Below, in pieces: positions 18,392 through 27,724 of a stretch of DNA of 64,000 nt; position 1 is the stretch's first letter, and each line of letters starts with the position of its first letter. The translations under genes were made by a program, and so were the position numbers. Where the stretch lies: NCBI GenBank assembly GCA_002749205.1, contig PDOP01000037.1, forward strand, positions 1 through 64,000, written 5' to 3'. The notes beneath the pieces are model-generated. The model was given only the letters and a program-made list of their open reading frames with translations. It did no database searches and had not been told where the DNA came from. The DNA is from Treponema sp. (lineage in GTDB: Bacteria; Spirochaetota; Spirochaetia; Treponematales; Treponemataceae).

Positions 18392-19102
18392 TTATTTGTA
18401 TTCAATTTTTACCAACAGTGGCTTAGGCAATGAAAGTATATATGACAAAGGCACTGTAATCGTAGTACTGTTTCCGGTAAAATAACGAACCTTACCTGCC
18501 GGCTCTATTTTTACACTATCAATTTTTCCCGGACATGACACAGCTATCTTTAGAAAAGCTGTTTTTAATTCGCCCGCAATTTTAGGACCGTAAGCAGCCG
18601 CAATTAAGTTTTCGTATTCTTTGGAAGTTAAAACCTCACCTGTTATAATAGGTGACATCAGTAAATCCTCAATATATGCTTTTATATCCTCCGGAAAAGC
18701 TTCTATTAAATATCCAAGTGTTTGCTTGTTTATATTGCAAGTAATATATCTGTTTTGTGTATCAATTAAAAACAGTTCAGATTTAGCAACCGTTTCTTTT
18801 GGAATCAGTACTTTTGTTTTAATTCCGGTAGATGAAATAAGCTCCAGTTTTTTAACAGTTATATCCTCTTTTTTAAGAGAGTTTATCAATTCGTTTTTAT
18901 CATAAATTGATAATTTTGACGCATCTTTATCCGCCAATCTTTCTACAAGAGCCTCTGTTGTACCGCTTGGAATTACCGTTAAATCAAGCACAACATCACC
19001 GCTTTCAGCTATAGCCACTTCCGCAACAGGTGAGCATGAAGAAAATACCATAATGATTAAACAACCTGCTATAATACTAAAGTTAATCCACTTATTTTTC
19101 AT
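18392..19102 (-). CDS. Putative lipoprotein of unknown function
   Basis: A 236-residue exported protein. The signal peptide ends in a lipobox-like stretch IMVFSSCS with Cys near residue 23, so it is probably lipid-anchored. The rest is a mix of beta strands and helices without a recognisable domain. AAGGAG lies 5 bases before ATG 19102. It stands alone between pdp and the NlpC/P60 gene on the same strand. Confidence 0.6.
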   Translation of the reverse strand: MKNKWINFSIIAGCLIIMVFSSCSPVAEVAIAESGDVVLDLTVIPSGTTEALVERLADKDASKLSIYDKNELINSLKKEDITVKKLELISSTGIKTKVLIPKETVAKSELFLIDTQNRYITCNINKQTLGYLIEAFPEDIKAYIEDLLMSPIITGEVLTSKEYENLIAAAYGPKIAGELKTAFLKIAVSCPGKIDSVKIEPAGKVRYFTGNSTTITVPLSYILSLPKPLLVKIEYK

Positions 19103-19185
19103 AAAAACTCCTTATTCCTCAAAATATTAAACTGCTTTTAGTTGTAAAGGTTTCAAATATTCTTTAACCCTGTTTATTCAATAAG

Positions 19186-19821
19186 CTATTCAGAAATTCC
19201 GGCAGCAACAATTTCTTTGACTCTATCTTTATTGTTTTTAGCCGCATCATCTTTTTTAGTCTTAAGCTTTTCCTGCGGACTTGCCTCATTTTCTTCGTCT
19301 GCGCTCGTTTTATTCAAAAGAACATCAATACCCGCAAGAGACTCCTCTTTTGACAAAATTCTACCGGCAAATAAAAACCTCGCACTCCAATACTCTTCGT
19401 CAAGAGACGAGGTTATAACCCCTGTTTTTTTTCCCGCAGATGCAGAATGTAGAAACTGTCTGCCCCCAAGATAAATTCCAACATGTGAAACACCTTTACC
19501 GAAAGTATTAAAAAAAACAAGGTCACCTGCTTGCAAATCATCGGGCTTAACTTGCTTTGCTTGTTTTGCAATTACCGATGCACTTCTTGGAAGCTTTAAA
19601 TTAACAGCATTCAAAGCACTAATGTAAACCAACCCCGAGCAGTCCATACCGGTCTTTGATGCCGAGGCGTATTTATAAGGCGTGCCTAAATATTTCAATG
19701 CCTCATTGATAAAAAGCATTCTTTTAGAATTTTCCTCTGCAAAAGCTAAAACACCACCAAGAGCAAAACAGTAAACACAAAAAGCACATTTTAAAGCAAA
19801 ATTAAGCCCTTTTTTTTTCAT
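19186..19821 (-). CDS. NlpC/P60 family cell-wall hydrolase
   Basis: About 211 residues. A signal peptide with an alanine-rich end (GGVLAFAEE) precedes an NlpC/P60 domain. Catalytic Cys is in MDCSGLVY and catalytic His in VSHVGIYLGG. After the domain there is a charged tail rich in K, D and E. It should cleave peptidoglycan stem peptides. The start is uncertain: ATG 19821 is used, but AAAGG is better spaced to a TTG at 19830, and in-frame TTG/GTG codons reach 19836. Confidence 0.85.
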   Translation of the reverse strand: MKKKGLNFALKCAFCVYCFALGGVLAFAEENSKRMLFINEALKYLGTPYKYASASKTGMDCSGLVYISALNAVNLKLPRSASVIAKQAKQVKPDDLQAGDLVFFNTFGKGVSHVGIYLGGRQFLHSASAGKKTGVITSSLDEEYWSARFLFAGRILSKEESLAGIDVLLNKTSADEENEASPQEKLKTKKDDAAKNNKDRVKEIVAAGISE

Positions 19822-19839
19822 TTTTTTCAACACCAACCT

Positions 19840-20391
19840 TTATTTCTTTTCTTTAACATCGGCATTCATATAAGATAACTTATGGACTGCAGTCAAAAAG
19901 TCTTTACGATATTTTTTCTCTTTTTTCTTTTCAACGAAATCAATGTACATTTTAAGCATGTAATTTGGATGTCCATCAAAATATGCAATATACTGATGTC
20001 GTCCACCCGGCTTGTTGTAAAACTCAAAAACCTTGCATTCATGACCGTATTTATTGGGTTTGCTGATTTTAAACGGCTTGAATATCATATTCGGATATGA
20101 ATTTTTAAGTACAGCCATATCATAATCTATATAATCCTGCAATTTGCTTTTTTCATTAGGCTTAGTCGCCAAACTGACCACTATTGCAGCCGAAGAATTT
20201 TCAATTCCTTCATCTTCTAAAAAGAAAAACCCTGAAAGATTATATGCTTTTGCCATATCCATGTTTACCGCCCAATAATCGGGTAACACAATATTAGCTA
20301 CATAACTATCGCCATAAAGCATAAATTCTTCTCCGGCAACTGAAAAAGCCGCCAACATAAAAATAATTCCAAAAACAATTTTTTTCATCAT
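19840..20391 (-). CDS. Small exported protein of unknown function
   Basis: About 183 residues. A clear signal peptide (MMKKIVFGIIFMLAAFSVAGEEF) is followed by a soluble domain with many aromatic and charged residues and a lysine-rich end. No family is recognised. ATG 20391 is chosen since AGAGG lies 8 bases upstream; the longer in-frame start at 20442 adds 17 residues that spoil the signal peptide. It precedes the NlpC/P60 gene by a few bases and is probably cotranscribed with it. Confidence 0.6.
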   Translation of the reverse strand: MMKKIVFGIIFMLAAFSVAGEEFMLYGDSYVANIVLPDYWAVNMDMAKAYNLSGFFFLEDEGIENSSAAIVVSLATKPNEKSKLQDYIDYDMAVLKNSYPNMIFKPFKISKPNKYGHECKVFEFYNKPGGRHQYIAYFDGHPNYMLKMYIDFVEKKKEKKYRKDFLTAVHKLSYMNADVKEKK

Positions 20392-20589
20392 TTTAATACC
20401 TCTCTGTAAAATATTTATTTGGCCAATATACAGAAACAACAACTTAAACTATAAAAAATTACAGAATAAACTAAAAATATTTGCAAATTTTAGCCATATT
20501 TTTGCAACCTTTTAACAAAAACTGAGTCTATAATAAGCATACTGCAAATTTTTTATGCAGTCAAGTTTTGTATATTTTGGAGAAAAAAC

Positions 20590-22323
20590 ATGGACACACC
20601 AAAAAAAACATGGGACTTTTTCGATGAATTCAGAGGAAAAAAATTCACAGGCGAATGGCCTACCCTTTCTGAAATGATGAGCATAACAGCAACCAGATAC
20701 CCTGACAGAAACGCTTTTACGGTATTTGACCCCGACAGAATTACGCTTACCTATGCCGAATTGGAGGCTACGGCAAAAAAACTTGCCTGTTGGATGAATG
20801 AAAAAGGAATAAACAAAGGCGATCATGTTGCACTTTCCGGAAAAAACTCTCCTGAATGGGCGATTGTTTTGTTTGCCGTAAGTTATGCCGGAGCCATAGC
20901 TATCCCTCTGGATTACGGATTACATAATAATGAGCTGGAATCATTAATAAATACAGCAAAACCGAAGCTCCTGTTCATCGATGAAGAAAAACACGACCAC
21001 TTTGTTGAATTTGCAAAAAAAAGCGAGAGCCTTGGACATGTATACTCACTTTCAAAAAAACACCCTGAAACCTATATTTACAACTTAAAACCCGAAGGCG
21101 TACCGGAACTGCCAAAAGCAACCGAAAACGACCTTGCGGCAATACTGTTTACATCAGGCACAACAGGAAACCCAAAAGGCGTTATGCTGACACACAAAAA
21201 CTTCGTTTCAGACTGTTACATCGCACAAACTCGAATGAACATATTTCACACAGATATTTTTTACGCACTTTTGCCGTTACACCACTCATACACACTTTTG
21301 GCAGTTTTGATTGAAACCGTATCTGTGGGTGCGGAAGTAATCTTCGGTAAAACACTGGCTGTTTCAAAATTGATACACGAACTGCAAGAAGGAAAAGTAA
21401 CAATGTTCCTCGGCGTTCCTCTGCTTTTCAACAAACTTATTTCAGGAATACTCAAGGGAATAAAATCAAAGGGGCCGATTGTTTTTGGCTTAATAAAAGC
21501 AATGATGGGAATTTCTTACATGGCTAAAAAAGTATTCAAAGCAAATATCGGAAAAGCCCTGTTCAAACCAATATTGCAAAAAGCCGGTTTATACAACCTC
21601 AGAATTGCTATCTGCGGAGGCGGTCCGCTTGCTCCAAGCATTTTTAGAGCTTACAATGAATTCGGTATTAACTTCGTGCAGGGTTACGGTCTGACCGAAA
21701 CATCACCCATTGTTGCCCTCAACCCTGTAGAGCACTTTAAAATTGAAAGTGTCGGACAAAGCTTTTTCCCCTACTCTGAAGTGAAGGTGATAAACCCGGA
21801 TGAAAAAGGAGTCGGCGAACTTTGCTTTAAAGGCCCTATGATTATGCAGGGATATTATAACATGCCTGAAGAGACAGCGGAAGTTTTAAGCGAAGACGGC
21901 TGGTTCCGCACCGGAGACTTAGGCTGGATTGACGAAGAGCAGTATGTCTACTTATGTGGTCGAGCAAAAAACATGATTGTTACGGAAGGCGGAAAAAATG
22001 TCTATCCCGAAGAAATCGAAAATGCATTCCAGCTTTACTTTAACGAAATTGAACAAATCACCGTTCAAGGCTACACGGCAAACGAAACAATTAAAAGTGA
22101 AGAGCCGGAAGCCTTAATCTACGCAACAGACGATCTGTATAAGCGGGAAAACCTGACTCGCGGTAAGTCGGAAGACGACAAAAAAATCGAAGAGATTATA
22201 CAAAATATTGTAGACAACACTAACAAAACACTTTTGCCATATCAGCGAATAACAAAAGTTACAATGTTATCTACGCCACTTGAAATGACAACAACTAAAA
22301 AAGTTAAACGCAAAACGAAGTAA
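20590..22323 (+). CDS. Long-chain acyl-CoA synthetase (AMP-binding)
   Basis: A 577-residue ANL-superfamily ligase. The P-loop-like motif LFTSGTTGNPKGVMLTHKN lies near residues 188-206, GYGLTETSP near 365, and TGDLGWIDEEQYVYLCGRAKNMIVTEGGKNVYPEEIE near 440-476. It activates fatty acids with ATP and CoA, probably at the membrane, for uptake or lipid synthesis. GGAG precedes ATG 20590 by 7 bases. A small hairpin ACTGCA/TGCAGT sits in the leader at about 20540-20560. It is a single-gene unit ended by the terminator at 22331-22371. Confidence 0.9.
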   Translation: MDTPKKTWDFFDEFRGKKFTGEWPTLSEMMSITATRYPDRNAFTVFDPDRITLTYAELEATAKKLACWMNEKGINKGDHVALSGKNSPEWAIVLFAVSYAGAIAIPLDYGLHNNELESLINTAKPKLLFIDEEKHDHFVEFAKKSESLGHVYSLSKKHPETYIYNLKPEGVPELPKATENDLAAILFTSGTTGNPKGVMLTHKNFVSDCYIAQTRMNIFHTDIFYALLPLHHSYTLLAVLIETVSVGAEVIFGKTLAVSKLIHELQEGKVTMFLGVPLLFNKLISGILKGIKSKGPIVFGLIKAMMGISYMAKKVFKANIGKALFKPILQKAGLYNLRIAICGGGPLAPSIFRAYNEFGINFVQGYGLTETSPIVALNPVEHFKIESVGQSFFPYSEVKVINPDEKGVGELCFKGPMIMQGYYNMPEETAEVLSEDGWFRTGDLGWIDEEQYVYLCGRAKNMIVTEGGKNVYPEEIENAFQLYFNEIEQITVQGYTANETIKSEEPEALIYATDDLYKRENLTRGKSEDDKKIEEIIQNIVDNTNKTLLPYQRITKVTMLSTPLEMTTTKKVKRKTK

Positions 22324-22330
22324 ACCCTCA

Positions 22331-22371
22331 AAGCCGGACAGAATACATTTAGTTTTTGTTCGGCTTTTTTT
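22331..22371 (+). terminator. Intrinsic terminator after the acyl-CoA synthetase
   Basis: AAGCCGGACA pairs with TGTTCGGCTT and is followed by a run of T. It lies 8 bases after the stop codon. Confidence 0.8.
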
Positions 22372-22492
22372 AGCTGACGCCAACCCGCTCGCTCGCATAA
22401 TCTTTTTGTCTTTTCTGTATTATACCGGCAAAGTCTCTTCAGAGACTTTTTTTCTTAAAATCAAAGCGACAAAAAGGATAGACTTCGCTCGC
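22372..22492 (-). repeat. Dispersed structured element, family 1, copy 3 (inverted)
   Basis: Read on the minus strand. Inner stem CTTTTTGTC/GACAAAAAG is at 22402-22410 and 22468-22476. An internal hairpin AAAGTCTCT-TC-AGAGACTTT lies at 22430-22449. TATCC precedes the inner stem and ATTATGCGAGC plus GGGTTGGCG close the element. The outer stem is not complementary in this copy. Its GGGTTGG end abuts the acyl-CoA synthetase terminator, which takes the place of the terminal hairpin. Confidence 0.7.
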
Positions 22493-22587
22493 AAAAATCA
22501 GATTAACGCTTTAGCATTACACGCCGGTTTTCTGTAATACTTTCCGCGTATAACAGCCGAAAAGACTTGCCCAAAAATCAAACTGCA

Positions 22588-22800
22588 AGTTTTGGCGTAG
22601 CCAAAACTTGACAGAGAAAAAAACAACATTCTTTTGAATGTTGTTTTTTTCTCATCTGCGCAAGGAATGCGAAGGATTGCAAGCGGTTTTTCAAAACCGC
22701 TTGCAAAATAAAACTGTGGCGTCAATTTCCAAGCCACAGTTTTAGTCGGAGGCGATAGCCGTAGTCCGCAGCTCTCCGACCCGAAGCGACAGCGAAGGGA
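22588..22800 (+). repeat. Two-hairpin intergenic element, family 2, copy B
   Basis: Hairpin 1 is GCAAGCGGTTTT / AAAACCGCTTGC (22679-22704), then AAAATAAA, then hairpin 2 ACTGTGGC / GCCACAGT (22713-22720 and 22733-22740). TAGTCG, a GGC-GATA-GCC mini-hairpin and a second TAGTC follow. The mini-hairpin arms are swapped relative to copy A (GCC/GGC), a compensatory change. Two further hairpins precede it: AAGTTTTGGC-GTA-GCCAAAACTT at 22588-22610, and an A/T-flanked ACAACATTC/GAATGTTGT stem at about 22618-22650. No gene is credible in 22.49-22.87 kb. Confidence 0.65.
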
Positions 22801-22871
22801 TGCGCCCATAATTTAATAAATTTAAAAAATCCGTTTGATTAAATTTTATATATCAAGTATAATACACAGAT

Positions 22872-24548
22872 ATGCCTAATGTAGTTAAACCGCTCATTAT
22901 TCAGGGCGACCGCAGTATTTTATTGGATGTTCACGCTGATGAAGCTAAGGAGGCTCGGTTTGCGCTTATTCCTTTTGCGGAGTTGGAAAAGTCGCCTGAG
23001 CATTTGCATACTTACCGATTGACGAATTTATCTCTTTGGAATGCGGCAAGTGCGGGGCTGTCGGCTGATGATGTTATGCAGACATTGTCTTCTTTTTCAA
23101 GGTTTCCTGTTCCTGAAGCCGTTGCTGTTTGGACGGCTGAAACAATCAGTAGGTACGGCAAGGTAAAAATGCGACCTTCTGATTCTCAAAATTTTTTGCG
23201 ATTGACAGTTGACTCGGATATGGTTTTTAAGGAGTTTGCCGCTTCCAAAAATTTAAAAAAATATCTTGTTGTCGAAGATGCATCGAAAAGGTCTTTTTTA
23301 CTTAAATTGCTGGACAGGGGTACGGTTAAACAAGTTTTATTAAAGCAAGGGTGGCCGGTAAAAGATGAAGTTCCGTTGCGTGATGGCGAGCCGCTTGATA
23401 TTTGTTTGCGAGATAAAACGCTTTCAGGCAACCGGTTTACTGTTCGCGATTATCAGCAGGTTGCTTCCGAAACTTTTGTTGGAGACAGAAAAGCGGGTAC
23501 GGGTTTTGGAACGATTGTTTTGCCCTGTGGAGCCGGAAAAACTATTGTCGGGATTTTAATTATGTCATTATTAAAAACCAATACTTTGATTTTAGCCCCT
23601 AATGTAGCGGCACTTTATCAATGGAAGCGTGAACTTTTGGATAAGACAAATTTAACTGATGATGATATTGGTTTATATACAAGTGAGGCAAAAATAATTA
23701 AGCCTGTTACAATTGCCACTTACCAAATTTTAACATGGCGCAAATCTGTTGAAGAGGACTTTAAGCATTTTAGTTTATTCAGCGAGCGCTCTTGGGGGTT
23801 GATTGTTTACGATGAGGTTCATTTGCTTCCTGCACCGGTATTCAGGATTACGGCAGAATTGCAGGTTATTAGACGGCTGGGTTTAACCGCCACTCTGATA
23901 CGCGAAGACGGATGCGAAAGCGATGTTTTTAGTCTTGTAGGGCCTAAGAGGTTCGATGTGCCGTGGAAAGAGCTTGAAGAAAAAGGCTGGATTGCCCACG
24001 CATACTGCACGGAAATACGGATAAATTTAAATGCAGAAAAAGAAATAGATTATGCTGTTGCCGGCAATCGTCAAAAACATCGCATCGCAAGCGAAAACAG
24101 CAATAAAATCACGGTTGTTAAAAAACTTTTGGAAAAGCACAATGATGAGCCGGTACTTATTATAGGCCAGTATATTTCACAGTTGGAACAATTGGCAAAA
24201 GAAATAGAGGCTCCTTTGCTAACCGGTAAAACCCCTAATTTTGAAAGAGAGGTTTTATATAACAATTTTAGAAACGGTAGTATTCGGATTTTAATTGTTT
24301 CCAAAGTTGCCAACTTTGCAATCGATTTACCTGATGCCTCAGTTGCGATACAGATTTCAGGTACATTTGGAAGCAGGCAAGAAGAAGCCCAACGGTTGGG
24401 TAGAATTCTTCGTCCGAAAGAGAGGGACTCACATTTTTATACAATTGTAACCTGCCACAGTGTAGAAGAGGAGTTTGCGGAAAAAAGGCAAAAGTTTTTA
24501 GCAGAGCAGGGATATGAATATTCGATTATTACAAATATGGAAACATAA
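22872..24548 (+). CDS. XPB/Ssl2-type superfamily 2 DNA helicase
   Basis: A 558-residue helicase. Walker A LPCGAGKTIVGI, DEVH box (IVYDEVHLL) and motif III GLTATLIREDG are all present. The second RecA domain has QRLGRILRPK (motif VI). The N-terminal 150 residues fit the XPB helicase-associated region. XPB homologues occur in some bacteria including treponemes and unwind DNA, with suggested repair roles. It is followed at 34 bases by a gene with the matching helicase-associated region, so the two probably act together. Confidence 0.88.
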   Translation: MPNVVKPLIIQGDRSILLDVHADEAKEARFALIPFAELEKSPEHLHTYRLTNLSLWNAASAGLSADDVMQTLSSFSRFPVPEAVAVWTAETISRYGKVKMRPSDSQNFLRLTVDSDMVFKEFAASKNLKKYLVVEDASKRSFLLKLLDRGTVKQVLLKQGWPVKDEVPLRDGEPLDICLRDKTLSGNRFTVRDYQQVASETFVGDRKAGTGFGTIVLPCGAGKTIVGILIMSLLKTNTLILAPNVAALYQWKRELLDKTNLTDDDIGLYTSEAKIIKPVTIATYQILTWRKSVEEDFKHFSLFSERSWGLIVYDEVHLLPAPVFRITAELQVIRRLGLTATLIREDGCESDVFSLVGPKRFDVPWKELEEKGWIAHAYCTEIRINLNAEKEIDYAVAGNRQKHRIASENSNKITVVKKLLEKHNDEPVLIIGQYISQLEQLAKEIEAPLLTGKTPNFEREVLYNNFRNGSIRILIVSKVANFAIDLPDASVAIQISGTFGSRQEEAQRLGRILRPKERDSHFYTIVTCHSVEEEFAEKRQKFLAEQGYEYSIITNMET

Positions 24549-24582
24549 AAATTTGTGTTTAACTTAAAAAAGGGCTGTAAAA

Positions 24583-26625
24583 ATGATTAAACAAACTAAA
24601 GCAGACAACATTAAAGCATGGCGTGAAGTGCTTGTTCAATTAGATAATCAAAAATTTTTTGAATTGATGAGAATGTATTTGGGGAAAATTGAAACTCCTT
24701 TTAACAAACAAAAACTCATTGAAAGGCTCAGTGCTTTTTTAAGGCGACCAAATATAAAAGAAAAAATTATAACCGGTTTGGATTCTTTTGATACAGCTGT
24801 TGTAACTGCTATTTCTTTTTTGCCTGTTGCTACAGAAGAAGTATTGCACGGTTTTTTTTATGATGACTATTCATTTTCAACGCTTTATGAAAAACTGCGT
24901 AATCTTGAAGAAAGACTTCTAATATATAAAAAAAACACAAAATCAGATGGCTGTATTTATAAAATCAATCCGCATTTAGAACAGGAAATATTAAAAACAG
25001 TAAATATTGATATATTTTGTTTACCTGAAAAAATTGGTGAATCAAAAAATTTACCTTTAATAATTGATAATATACAAATAGCAGGTGTTTACTCGTTTTT
25101 AATTCATAACCCAAGTATGTTAAAGCTGAACGGAGAGATAAAGAAAAAATTTTTAACTAAATTTTATTCTGCGTTTCCTGATTTTTCTGATTCTGAAAAT
25201 TCTATAAGTCTTTTAATATATGCCTTTATAAACTTAGGTCTTTTTATCAGAGCTGATACAGGATTAGTGGCAAATGAAAAAAAGTGGCGGGCATTTTCTA
25301 CTTTAAGTCCTTATGAAATAAAATCATATATTACCGTTGCAGCAACAGGAAAATACCGGAAAAAATTTTTACACAGTAAGACGAAAGCTTTTTACAAATT
25401 TATAAGTTCGCTTCAACCAACAGGTGAATACCAAAAAAGTGATTTAGAAAAAACTTTTTTTCTTTATATGGAAACTGTTAAGGTAAACTTTACGAAACAT
25501 GAAACAGTAAAAATAGCGGATAGTAACGAGTCTTATTCAAAAGACTATAAAAATATGAGTATTATTGATATTGCTAAAACATTTGGAATTTTTTATGAAA
25601 AAAACGGTCTTTTCACACTTAACGGAAATTTTAAAAATGATGAATTTGTATCTGAAGAGCCGCTTCTTGTTTCACCGGCTTTTGAAGTAACAATATTTCC
25701 AAGTACAAAACTTTCACGACTTTTAAATATTTTAACTACAATGGAGCCTGTGTCAATTCAAACCACAGGAAGATTTGAAATAAATCGTAAAGCAGCCGGT
25801 TTTGCTTTTCAAGAAAACCTAACTGCAAAAAAATTATGTGAAATTTTAAAAACGGAAAGCAAAAATAAGTTACCTCAAAATGTAGAAGTTTCAATTATGC
25901 AATGGTATAAATCTTTTTCCAGTGTGCAATTATATAAAGGAGTTATAGCCGTTGTTTCTCCCGAAAAACAGAGGTTATTTGAAAAATCTACAGAGCTTTC
26001 TGAAATTGTCCATTCTAAAATTAAAGAAGGCGTTTATTTACTGAAAGATAATTCTTATGAGCAAATAAAGTCCAGCCGTCTTGATTTTCTTTTTCACGAA
26101 TCTAATACGCCTCAGCCATTTTCTCAAACAAGATTTGAATCAATTCCGTTATATGATGAAAAAAAACAATCAGCTTTAACAAAATCAAATTGGAAAAAAG
26201 AAATACAAGAAAAACAAAAAAAATATTTTACAAATTTTGAAAACTTAAAAAACAAGGTGGATAGTCTTAATTTAGATGCAGACGCAAAACAATCAATGCT
26301 TGACGCAATCAGTAGGCGTGTCATAATTGATGAAACACAAATCCAGAAAGAAAATATTCAAAGTAGTAAGGTTGAAATTTCAGGATTGGATTTTCTCGGG
26401 AAAATCAGACTTTGTGAAAAAGCTATAACGGAAAAATCCATGCTTGAACTAAGTTTTTCGGATAATAATAAAGCAAAAACGCTTTTATGCTTACCGATTA
26501 AAATAATACGCACAGAGAAAAATGCATTATTGCAAATAAGAGCAAAGCAAGAAAAAAAAATTAAACAAATTTCAATAGCTCATATACTGAAAATAAAATT
26601 AATAAAAAGCTCTATTTTTTCTTGA
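24583..26625 (+). CDS. Helicase-associated (XPB/Ssl2 N-terminal-like) protein
   Basis: A 680-residue protein whose middle part (LLVSPAFEVTIFPSTKLSRLLNILTTMEPVSI through IKEGVYLL) looks like the helicase-associated domain found next to bacterial XPB helicases. The N-terminal third is winged-helix-like. No ATPase motif is present, so it is not itself a helicase. It is a partner of the upstream helicase by position; the biochemical role is inference. Translation starts at ATG 24583 after a modest purine stretch. It ends just before a terminator-like hairpin. Confidence 0.7.
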   Translation: MIKQTKADNIKAWREVLVQLDNQKFFELMRMYLGKIETPFNKQKLIERLSAFLRRPNIKEKIITGLDSFDTAVVTAISFLPVATEEVLHGFFYDDYSFSTLYEKLRNLEERLLIYKKNTKSDGCIYKINPHLEQEILKTVNIDIFCLPEKIGESKNLPLIIDNIQIAGVYSFLIHNPSMLKLNGEIKKKFLTKFYSAFPDFSDSENSISLLIYAFINLGLFIRADTGLVANEKKWRAFSTLSPYEIKSYITVAATGKYRKKFLHSKTKAFYKFISSLQPTGEYQKSDLEKTFFLYMETVKVNFTKHETVKIADSNESYSKDYKNMSIIDIAKTFGIFYEKNGLFTLNGNFKNDEFVSEEPLLVSPAFEVTIFPSTKLSRLLNILTTMEPVSIQTTGRFEINRKAAGFAFQENLTAKKLCEILKTESKNKLPQNVEVSIMQWYKSFSSVQLYKGVIAVVSPEKQRLFEKSTELSEIVHSKIKEGVYLLKDNSYEQIKSSRLDFLFHESNTPQPFSQTRFESIPLYDEKKQSALTKSNWKKEIQEKQKKYFTNFENLKNKVDSLNLDADAKQSMLDAISRRVIIDETQIQKENIQSSKVEISGLDFLGKIRLCEKAITEKSMLELSFSDNNKAKTLLCLPIKIIRTEKNALLQIRAKQEKKIKQISIAHILKIKLIKSSIFS

Positions 26626-26679
26626 TGAATTTTTTCGTTTATTCGCCGCGTGTATCCTTGTAAGAAATCCTGAGTGCCT

Positions 26680-26708
26680 TGAGAAAAATCACTCGGTGAT
26701 TTTTCTCA
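26680..26708. terminator. Probable terminator hairpin after the helicase operon
   Basis: A 13-bp perfect stem TGAGAAAAATCAC / GTGATTTTTCTCA (26680-26692 and 26696-26708) with loop TCG. It lies between converging genes, directly before a family 1 element. There is no long T-run after it, so termination efficiency is uncertain. Confidence 0.5.
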
Positions 26709-26856
26709 GCAGTACGCTTAACCTGATTTTAACGACCGATGTCTATCCTTCCGTCCGATTTTTAAAACTGAAAAGTTGGTTGAAGCGATAGCGGAAAACA
26801 ACGATTAAGTTTTTCAAAGAAGAGGACGGAAGATTATGCGAGGGAGGGGGTTGGCG
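26709..26856 (+). repeat. Dispersed structured element, family 1, copy 4
   Basis: CAGTACGCTTAACCTGATTTT is followed by GTCTATCC, then inner stem CTTCCGTCC (26748-26756) pairing with GGACGGAAG (26824-26832). ATTATGCGAG and GGGTTGGCG complete the element. The outer stem is not complementary. It lies in the convergent gap before the end of the fla operon. Confidence 0.72.
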
Positions 26857-26867
26857 TTAGCAATATT

Positions 26868-27392
26868 TTAACTGTTAAGTGTAATTATAAGCTCGACTTC
26901 GCCAAATGGAATTCCGATTTTTTTTGCAATAGCATCTTTGGAAATTCCGTCTTTGTGCATTTCGATGACTCGCTCTTTTTTTGATTTTAAAGCAAGTTTA
27001 ACATTATCGGGATTTATTCCTTTACTTCTCAGTGTTTCGGAATAATCTTGTATTTCATTTTTCTCTTTGTTTTTTTTACGAATTTTCTCCGTGTTTTTAT
27101 CCATCAATTTTTCCAACATAACAACTTCTTTTTTTTGGGACTTCAGTTCTTTGCCTGCAATATTTATATGGTTATCAACTTCTTTTAAAAGATTTTGTGT
27201 TGTGGCAATTCTATCATCAATTAAAGTTACGCATCTTTCAGAGTGAAATTCTATATCACGAATTAGTTTGTCAACTTCTTTTTTCATATTGTTGACATAA
27301 TTATTGCGTGAAAATTTTTTTCGCAAAACAAAGTAAAAAACAGGAAATGAGAGAAGGTTGAAAATAAGCAATACAATAGCAACTGTTGACAT
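26868..27392 (-). CDS. Membrane-anchored coiled-coil protein with C-terminal HTH-like segment
   Basis: A 174-residue protein: one N-terminal transmembrane helix (residues 3-23), a long coiled coil of charged residues (30-125), and a C-terminal stretch ERVIEMHKDGISKDAIAKKIGIPFGEVELI that looks like a helix-turn-helix. No named family is recognised. Its start overlaps the stop of the upstream small gene (TAATG). Last gene of the fla operon cluster, so a motility-linked role is possible but unproven. Confidence 0.6.
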   Translation of the reverse strand: MSTVAIVLLIFNLLSFPVFYFVLRKKFSRNNYVNNMKKEVDKLIRDIEFHSERCVTLIDDRIATTQNLLKEVDNHINIAGKELKSQKKEVVMLEKLMDKNTEKIRKKNKEKNEIQDYSETLRSKGINPDNVKLALKSKKERVIEMHKDGISKDAIAKKIGIPFGEVELIITLNS

Positions 27393-27724
27393 TATTTTGA
27401 AAAATCCACCCGTCTACCTAAATATGGATCTGTAATATAACCGGTGTTTTCCGATAAATCTTTTTTTTCAAGCGGTTGCTTTTTTTTAGACTGTTTGTGA
27501 TTGCCGGTATCACTGTTTTTCTCATCTTCATTAATAGTCATGTGAGCGGAATCATGTTCTTCTGTTTTTTGTACAGACTGCAATTTTTTTTCAGTTTCAA
27601 GCTTCATGGTTTCCTGTTGTTGTTCAATAGCGTTATGCTGAGCTTGTTGTTCAGCACTACGCTGTTTTCCAACTTTTTCCATTTGAGCATAAAGTGTTTG
27701 TAAATCAATTGGTTGAATAGCCAC
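27392..27724 (-). CDS. Small Q/E/K-rich protein of unknown function
   Basis: A 110-residue hydrophilic protein, glutamine-, glutamate- and lysine-rich with a predicted coil (residues 10-60) and a basic middle (KQSKKKQPLEKKDL). No membrane segment or known domain. It starts inside the 3' end of the FapA-family gene and ends on the start of the next gene, so the three are translationally linked. Possibly a scaffold or adaptor; nothing in the sequence identifies a function. Confidence 0.55.
   Translation of the reverse strand: MAIQPIDLQTLYAQMEKVGKQRSAEQQAQHNAIEQQQETMKLETEKKLQSVQKTEEHDSAHMTINEDEKNSDTGNHKQSKKKQPLEKKDLSENTGYITDPYLGRRVDFSK

Noticed and set aside
22498..22809. A 103-codon open frame on the minus strand
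   Set aside because: It lies entirely across hairpins of the family 2 element, has an odd composition and no ribosome-binding site; chance frame in repeat DNA.
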